From Alviniconcha marisindica (Eukaryota; Mollusca; Gastropoda; Provannidae): a stretch of 64,000 bases of DNA. Position numbers and translations under genes: made by a program. Below are positions 57,471-64,000 of the stretch, one piece after another. Within the stretch, counting starts at the first letter, position 1, and every line of letters starts with the position of its first letter. Location of the stretch: NCBI GenBank assembly GCA_018857735.1, contig JABMCL010002025.1:363501-427500 (forward strand), given 5' to 3'. The notes under the pieces were generated by a model. That model searched no databases, was not told the DNA's origin, and saw only the letters and a program-made list of their open reading frames with translations.

Positions 57471-57471
57471 A

Positions 57472-57840
57472 ATTATTACTAAATACTGAGTAAAATAGGG
57501 AATAAATGCAGTGCTGCACCTTTAAATTATTACTGGATGTTGTGGGTAAAATAGGGAATAAATGCAGTTCTGCACTTTTGAATGGTGACTAAAGGCTGTG
57601 AATAAAATAGGGAATAAATGCAGTGCTGCACCTTTAAATGATAAGGCTGTGAATAAAACAGGGAGCAATGTAGTGCTGCACCTTTAATGATAACTGGATG
57701 CTGTGAATAAAATAGGAAATAAGTGCAATGCTGCACCTTTAAATGATAAGGCAGTCAGTAAAACAGGGAACAAATGCAGTGATGCACCTTTAAATGATAA
57801 CTGGATGTTGTGAGTAAAATAGGAAATAAGTACGGTGCTA
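57472..57840. repeat. ~50-60 bp minisatellite, ~6 copies
   Basis: Units of AATAGGGAATAAATGCAGTG with CTGCACCTTTAAATGATAA and CTGGATGTTGTGA. Some units lack the last part. Confidence 0.85.
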
Positions 57841-57899
57841 AACAAATCGGAGATGACGTTGACTTTATCTGACACTTTGCTCAACAGAACAGTAATAGT

Positions 57900-58697
57900 A
57901 TGCTCGTGGGTGTGGGTGTGGGTGGGTGGGTGGGGTGCCTCTGTGTGTGGGTGGGTGTGGGTGCCTCTGTGTGTGGGTGGGTGTGGGTGCCTGTGTGGGT
58001 GGGTGTGGGTGCCTCTGTGTGTGGGTGTGGGTGCCTCTGTGTGTGTGGGGGGGGGGGGGGAGGTGCCTCTGTGTGGGTGTGGTGCTCTGTGTGTGTGGGG
58101 GGTGCCTCTGTGGGGTGTGGTGGGGGGGTGCCTCTGTGTGTGTGTGTGGGGTGCCCGTGTGTGTGTGTGGGGGGGGTGCCTCTGTGTGTGTGTGTGGTGG
58201 GGGGGCCTTGTGTGTGTGTGTGTGGTGTGCCTGTGTGGTGTGGGGGGGTGCCTCTGGTGTGTGTGTGTGGGGGGGGGTGCTCTGTGTGTGTGTGTGTGGG
58301 GGTGCCTCTGTGTGTGTGTGTGTGGGGGGGGTGCCTTGTGTGTGTGTGGGGGGGGGTGCCTCTGTGTGTGTGTGTGGTGTTGTGTGTGTGTGTGTGGGGG
58401 TGTGCCTCTGTGTGTGTGTGTGTGTGGGGGGTGCCTCTGTGTGTGTGTGGGGGGGGTGCCTCTGTGTGTGTGTGTGGTGGGGGGGTGCCTCTGTGTGTGT
58501 GTGGGGTGGGTGCTTGTGTGTGGGGGGGGGTGCCTCTGTGTGTGTGTGTGGGGGGGGGTGCCTCTGTGTGTGTGTGTGGTGGGGGGTGCCTTGTGTGTGT
58601 GTGGTGGTGGGGGTGCCCTGTGTGTGTGTGTGTGGGGGTGTCTGTGTGTGTGTGGGGGGTGCTCTGTGTGTGTGGGTGTGTGTGTGGTGGGGGGGTG

Positions 58698-58746
<49 letters not shown>

Positions 58747-58797
58747 TGTGTGGGGTGTGTGTGTCTTGTGTGTGTGGTGTGTGGTGTGTGGTGGGTG

Positions 58798-58883
<86 letters not shown>

Positions 58884-58885
58884 GT
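57900..58885. repeat. 1-kb GT/G-rich array
   Basis: Units of GGGTGCCTCTGTGTGTGTG type, 20-35 bp, with variable GT and G runs, ending in purer GT tracts (58700-58740, 58800-58880). All six frames are open for long distances simply because CA/GT repeats lack stop codons. Confidence 0.93.
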
Positions 58886-59150
58886 GCCCCACTGCTGGTC
58901 TGCCCTCCTGAAATGGGTGGTCGTCAACATTTTGCACAAACTGCAAGAGTGGTCAGATACTTGAATGCTCAATCTCAGATGGTCATTTTGCATAAACATT
59001 ATCACCGCAGGCAGTTTCCAATGTTCTGCTAGCTGCCATATGATCTCATCATCTCTAGCGTGTGTACAGCAGTCATTCAGAACTGAGAGCGCAGTTCGTC
59101 TTCTGCACAATGATCTCATTTTAATGTTATTTTGTGGACATAACCTGTGA
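58886..59150. other. no recognisable feature
   Basis: Short unique stretch between two arrays. Confidence 0.35.
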
Positions 59151-59895
59151 AATTATGATATTTTTATGAGATGAATGTGATTTAGTTAGAGGTAGCTGAT
59201 TTTCATAAAATTTGTAAGATGAATTTGAACTTGTTGGCGGGAGATAGCTGCCATAATTTTTGTAAGATAAATGTGATATTATTATTTAATAGGAGATGAC
59301 TTTGATAACTTTTGTAAGATGACTGTGGTTTTGTTATTTAACAGGAGATGGCTTTGATAATTTGTCAGATGAATGTGATCTTGTTAGCGGGAGATAACTG
59401 TCATAACTTTTGTAAGACGAATGTGATTTATTATTTTAATAGGAGATGGCTTTCATAACTTTTGTAAGATGTCTGTGATGTTATTTAATAGGAGATGGCT
59501 TTGATAACTTTTGTAAGATGACTGTGATGTTGTTATTTCATAGGAGAGGACTTTGATAACTTTTGTAAGATGACTGTGATGTTGTTATTTAATAGGAGAT
59601 AACTTTGATAATTTTTGTAAGATGACTGTGATGTTGTTATTTAATAGGAGATGGCTTTGATTACTTTTCTAAGATGACAGTGATGTTGATATTTAATAGG
59701 AGATGGCATTGATTACTTTTGTAAGATGACTGTAATTTTGTTATTTAATAGGAGATGACTTTGATAACTTTTGTAAGATGATTGTGATTTTGTTATTTAA
59801 TAGGAGATGACTTTGATAACTTTTGTAAGATGACTGTGATTTTGTTATTTAATAGGAGATGACTTTGATAACTTTTGTAAGATGAATGTGATTTT
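59150..59895. repeat. 53-bp minisatellite, ~14 copies
   Basis: Units of GGAGATGACTTTGATAACTT, TTGTAAGATGACTGTGATTT, TGTTATTTAATA. Each unit has TTAATAG followed about 21 bases later by GTAAGA, again a splice-signal-like pair on the plus strand. Confidence 0.92.
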
Positions 59896-59999
59896 TGTTC
59901 CTTTGACCCTTCCTTCATCGTTGGCCAAAAAGCTGCTGAAAAAAGGCCAGTACAGTTTTTCTCTGCGGATATGCTCAACTGCACCGACTATCTGTATGT

Positions 60000-60345
60000 A
60001 GTGCGTTGCTGTCACCCTGATATAACCGCAATGGTTGACTGGGCGTAAAACATAGTTCAGGAGCTGTGTGAGAGTCGAGGTGGCCGTCCTGAGCTGTCCG
60101 TCCTAACGAGCCTTCTGGTTTCCGTGGACGTAAAGAATTATTGAACCGTGCTTCGGCATTGGTCACAACTTGTCCCTAATATGTCAACTGACATCTGAGG
60201 ACATTAAGCATCACTTCATCATCATCATCATGGGCGTAAAACACCAAGTTACTTACTGTTGGCTTTAACGTCGGCGAGTATCACGCTGATATCACCGTGA
60301 TGGCTGGCTGGGCGTAAAACACCAAGTTACTTATTGTTAGCGGGT
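60000..60345 (-). mobile_element. E2 copies and an E1 copy
   Basis: E2 in reverse at 60015-60050, 60228-60255 and 60282-60340 (GACTGGGCGTAAAACA; GGCTGGGCGTAAAACACCAA). A nearly complete E1 in reverse is at 60050-60215 (TAGTTCAGGAGCTGTGTGAG ... ATGTCAACTGACATCTGAGG). The E1 lies between E2 pieces. Confidence 0.7.
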
Positions 60346-60655
60346 GTTAAAGGCCTTTTGCAGCCGATAGCGCGCACGATTTGTTTATTATATTTGCCTC
60401 GAACATCATGCCTTTTTTATTGTTGCTTTTGTTTCGTTTTGTTTTTGTTTTTGTCTTCTTTTTAACACTCTAAGAGAGAGAGAAATTTATTGTCGCGGGT
60501 TTCTTTACTTACTGTCAATGTTCTTCAGCAAAACTCTTGAGGTCCCCCCTGTGTTAGATGAGAAAATGGCTTTATTTCTTGCTTTTTTTTTCTTTTTCTT
60601 TTTCTTTTTTTAATTCGTCTTTGTCCCTTCCGGAAAATTGTCGGGTCATCCTACC
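60346..60655. other. no recognisable feature
   Basis: T-rich sequence with poly-T/TTTTC runs; nothing supported. Confidence 0.4.
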
Positions 60656-60659
60656 CGGG

Positions 60660-60957
60660 TAAGGCGCAACAGCTGCCAGTGCAGCGCTACCCATTCCTGT
60701 CAGTGTGTGCAGTATTTTCGTCTGTCCGGACAATGGTATGGCTGCCAGTGTTTGGGATGTTTAACGTTCGCACACTGAGATGTTGATGCGTGCGATTGAA
60801 ACACAGGTACGGCACGGACACCGTAAGAGAGTCTGCAGTGGAAGTTTTGACTCTGGGAGAAAAAAAATCCCTTGCCACACCGTGGATTCGAACCCGCGTC
60901 AGTATTAGGCCTTGGTTTTTCAGTCGGACACTCTACCCACCGAGCTATTCCCCTCGC
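60660..60957 (-). mobile_element. tRNA-derived SINE
   Basis: Minus-strand head GAATAGCTCGGTGGGTAGAG (A box) and GGTTCGAATCC (B box) at 60950-60885, followed by a body reaching CACTGGCAGCTGTTGCGCC. The body differs from the SINE at 8050, so this is a second SINE family. Confidence 0.7.
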
Positions 60958-60981
60958 TTGTGCAGCGTTTTCCCCACACCC

Positions 60982-60982
<1 letters not shown>

Positions 60983-61052
<70 letters not shown>
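60983..61052. repeat. (TA)n microsatellite
   Basis: About 68 bases of TA. Confidence 0.95.
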
Positions 61053-61054
<2 letters not shown>

Positions 61055-61075
61055 GCTTCGTACATGCAGTTTTGA

Positions 61076-62338
61076 CAACAGAGCTCAGGAGCTTTCTGAA
61101 AGTCGAGGTGGCCGTGCTGGGCTCCCCGTCCCTAATAATCCGTATGGTCTCTGTGGACGTAAAGCATCATTGAACGAACTCAGGAGCTGTGTGAAAATCG
61201 AGGTGGCCGTCCTGGGCTCCCCGTCCCTAACAGTCCTTATGATCTATGTGGATGTAAAATGACACTGAACAAATGAACTCAGGAGCTGTGTGAAGGTCGA
61301 GGTGGCCGTGCTGAGCACCCCGTCCCTAATAATCCGTATGGTCTCTGTGGACGTAGAGCATCATTGAACGAACTCGGGAGCTGTGTGAAAGTCGAGGTGG
61401 CCGTCCTGGGCTCCCCGTCCCTAATAATCCGTATGGTCTCTGTGGACGTAAAGCAACAGTGAACAAACGAACTCAGGAGCTTTCTGAAAGTCGAGGTGGA
61501 CGTCCTGGGCTTCCCGTCACTAACAGTCCTTATGATCTATGTCAGTGGATATAAAGTGACACTGAGCGAAAGAACTCAGGAGCTGTGTGAAAGTCGAGGT
61601 GGCCGTGCTGAGCTGCCCGTCCCTAATAGTCATTATAGGCTCTGCGGACGTAAAGCATCATTGAACGAACTCGGAGCTGTGTGAAAGTCGAGGTGGCCGT
61701 CCTGGGCTCCCCGTCACTAACAGTCCTTATGATCTATGTGGATGTAAAGTGACACTGAGCGAAAGAACTCAGGCACTGTGTGAAAGTCGAGGTGGCCGTG
61801 CTGAGCTCCCCGTCCCTAATAATCCGTATGGTCTCTGTGGACGTAAAGCATCATTGAACGAACTCAGGAGATGTGTGAAAATCGAGGTGGCCGTCCTGGG
61901 CTCCCCGTCACTAACAGTCCTTATGATCTATGTGGCCGTAAAGCAACACTGAACGAACGAACTCAGGAACTGTGTGAAAGTGGCCGTCCTGGGCTCCCCG
62001 TCCCCGATAGTCCTTACGGTCTCTGTGGACGTAAAGCAACACTGAACGAACTCAGGAGCTGTGTGAAAGTCGAGGTGGCCGTGCTGAGCTCCCCGTCCCT
62101 AATAATCCGTATGATTTCTATGGACGTAAAGCATCATTGAACGAACTCAGGAGCTGTGTGAAAGTCGAGGTGGCCGTCCTGGGCTCCCCGTCCCTAATAA
62201 TCCGTATGATCTCTATGGACGTAAAGCAACACTGAACGAACTCAGGAGCTGTGTGAAAGTCGAGGTGGACGTCCTGAGCTCCCCGTCCCCGATAGTCCTT
62301 ACAGTCTCTGTGGACGTAAAGCTGCACTGGACGTGAAC
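61076..62338 (-). repeat. ~95-bp tandem array derived from element E1
   Basis: Thirteen units of ACTCAGGAGCTGTGTGAAAG, TCGAGGTGGCCGTCCTGGGC, TCCCCGTCCCTAATAATCCG, ACGTAAAGCA...GAACGA. This is the 3' half of E1 in reverse orientation. Units alternate between TCCTTATGATCTATGTGG and CCGTATGGTCTCTGTGG types. Confidence 0.92.
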
Positions 62339-62689
62339 TAGGGTTGCCGGCCGCCACCTCGACAGCTACACACCGACGTCAGGGACGCGGCAGAGAGAGC
62401 CAGGTAATTACCCGTTTGGGCCTAAAAATACACCGCCCCAAAGGACGCCACGACCCGCAAAGTTTCAAATTGACCCACATGTCGAAACCTGTTCGTGTCA
62501 GCGAAACGCAGCTACATCTATGGGCTGACGGCTGAATCTGTGAGACAGATCACGATGAGGATCACTGATATTTTGGGAAACTGTCCAGGTTTTAACCCTT
62601 ATACTGCCTGCTGTAACGTATAGCTGAAACAGAACGAGGCTCAGAGCGCTTGCGGAGAATCAGCAACCCGAGGCGAGTTGATGATTAGC
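62339..62689. other. no recognisable feature
   Basis: Unique-looking; open frames show no domain. Confidence 0.4.
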
Positions 62690-62775
62690 ACACGAGACGC
62701 CACATGAACACAACAACAAGGACCCGAATAGTCTGCCGTGACTTGCACCTGGCATGCGAGTAAACACAACGTACA
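62690..62775 (-). mobile_element. dispersed element E3
   Basis: AACAACAAGGACCCGAATAG, TGCACCTGGCATGCGAGTAA: E3 in reverse. Confidence 0.55.
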
Positions 62776-62784
62776 TGAACTCTA

Positions 62785-63785
62785 CCAAGGGTACATCCTC
62801 ACACAGGGTACATACCACCAAGGGTACATCCTCACACAGGGTACATACCACCACGGGTACATCCTCACACATGGTACATACCACCAAGGGTACATCCTCA
62901 CACAGGGTACATATCACCAAGGGTACATCCTCACACAGGGTACATACCACCACGGGTACATCCACACACAGGGTACATACCACCAAGGGTACATCCTCAC
63001 ACATGGTACATACCACCAAGGGTACATCCTCACACAGGGTACATACCACCACGGGTACATCCACACACAGGGTACATACCACAAGGGTACATCCTCACAC
63101 AAGGTACATACCACCAAGGGTACATTCTCACACAAGGTACATACCACCACGGGTACATCCTCACACAAGGTACATACCACCAAGGGTACATCCTCACACA
63201 AGGTACATACCACCAAGGGTACATCCTCACACAAGGTACATACCACCACGGGTAAATCCTCACACAAGGTACATACCACCAAAGATACATCCTCACACAA
63301 GGTACATACCACCAAGGGTACATCCTCACACGGTACATACCACCACGGGTACATACCACCAAGGGTACACCCTCACAAAGTGCGGTACATAAGCACCACT
63401 ACGGGTACATCCTCACACAAGGGACATGAACATCACCAAGTACATCCTCACACAAGGGACATGAACATCACCAAGTACATCCTCACACAAGGGACATGAA
63501 CACCACCAAGGGTACACCCTCACAAAGTGCGGTACATAAACACCACCACGGGTACATCCTCACACAAGGGACATGAACACCAAGTACATCCTCACAAAGG
63601 TACATGCATACCGCCACGGGTACACCCTCACACAAACTACATAAACACCACCAAGGGTACATCCTCACACAAGGGACATGAACACCAAGTACATCCTCAC
63701 AAAGGTACATGCATACCGCCACGGGTACACCCTCACACAAACTACATAAACACCACCAAGGGTACATCCTCACACAAGCTACATA
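62785..63785. repeat. ~28-33 bp minisatellite, ~33 copies
   Basis: Units of GGTACATACCACCAAGGGTA with CATCCTCACACA. After 63420 the unit changes (GGGACATGAACACCAAGTAC). It lies between an inverted pair of E3 copies (62690 minus, 63850 plus). Confidence 0.93.
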
Positions 63786-63960
63786 AACTTTAATGTCCTC
63801 ATATGGTGGGCTTACATATTAAGGACAAATAAAATAAAGTAAAAACTTTGCTGGAGTTTCTGCATGTTCCTTATATATGTGCTCGCATGCCCGGTGGGAG
63901 TTACCGCAGGCAATCCGGTTCTTTGTTGTTGCGTTCACGTGACGGGGTCTTTCCGCAGAT
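63786..63960 (+). mobile_element. E1 fragment and E3 copy
   Basis: AATGTCCTCATATGGTGGGC and ACATATTAAGGACAAAT (E1 fragment) are followed by E3 at 63850-63935 (CTGGAGTTTCTGCATGTTCC, GGTGGGAGTTACCGCAGGCA, TCTTTGTTGT). Confidence 0.55.
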
Positions 63961-64000
63961 AATAGACTCCCGTCTTTTGCAGAACCTACCACCAGCTGAA

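Noticed and set aside
57684..59119. Open frames of over 350 codons on both strands
   Set aside because: They consist of CA/GT dinucleotide repeats, which lack stop codons in these frames. No domain or codon bias is present.
62785..63785. Regular 28-33 bp repeats resembling a CRISPR array
   Set aside because: There are no unique spacers between repeats and no cas genes, and the context is eukaryotic. It is a plain minisatellite.

Overview
This is nuclear genomic DNA from a metazoan, most likely a mollusc and probably a gastropod. It has few, widely spaced genes with GT-AG introns, very abundant dinucleotide microsatellites and minisatellites, tRNA-derived SINEs and decayed 3' ends of non-LTR retrotransposons. 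The gene content is a small secreted chitin-binding protein, a TRIM-like RING protein and ankyrin-SOCS-box proteins, with no bacterial gene organisation. The species assignment is inference; no organism-specific marker is present. Most of the window (well over 80 percent) is non-coding. || Layout. 1-6600: no gene; microsatellites and short minisatellites. 6642-11500 (minus): a two-exon secreted peritrophin-A-type protein (221 aa) whose intron holds an inverted SINE pair and a 2.1 kb minisatellite. 11.5-24.6 kb: no gene; LINE 3' fragments, minisatellites and a 2.5 kb satellite built of palindromic units. 25398-28424 (minus): a TRIM-like gene with a RING exon and a coiled-coil/C-terminal exon. 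30250-42979 (minus): a five-exon ankyrin-SOCS gene, here ANK-SOCS-1 (774 aa), with introns full of tandem arrays. 43-50 kb: intergenic, with dispersed repeats and an exon fragment duplicated from ANK-SOCS-1. 50037-54336 (plus): a second ankyrin-SOCS gene, ANK-SOCS-2 (871 aa from the chosen start), divergent from the first. 54.4-64 kb: no supported gene; long minisatellites, a 1 kb GT-rich tract and a tandem array derived from a dispersed element. || Function. The two ankyrin-SOCS proteins share an architecture: about five ankyrin repeats, a disordered linker, about eight more repeats, and a C-terminal SOCS box with the LC and LPLP signatures. By family knowledge they are candidate substrate receptors of Elongin B/C-Cullin 5 ubiquitin ligases. 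The RING protein would be a separate E3, so three of the four genes point to ubiquitin ligation. The fourth is a secreted chitin-binding protein of the mucus, shell or peritrophic type. || Most unusual feature. At least six splice junctions in three genes lie at the edge of a tandem array whose units contain a copy of that same junction: the splice site plus a few to about 60 bases of exon. The clearest case is 50917-51921, where about eleven 90-bp units repeat the acceptor and the start of exon 2 of ANK-SOCS-2, most of them followed by a donor-like GTAAGG. || Names used for dispersed repeats. E1: contains GACGGCCACCTCGACT; also expanded in tandem at 61.1-62.3 kb. E2: contains CGCCCAGTCAACCAC; expanded in tandem at 33.3-34.6 kb. 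E3: contains GAGAGTTACCG followed by CTTTGTTGT. Coordinates of repeats are good to about 10 bases.
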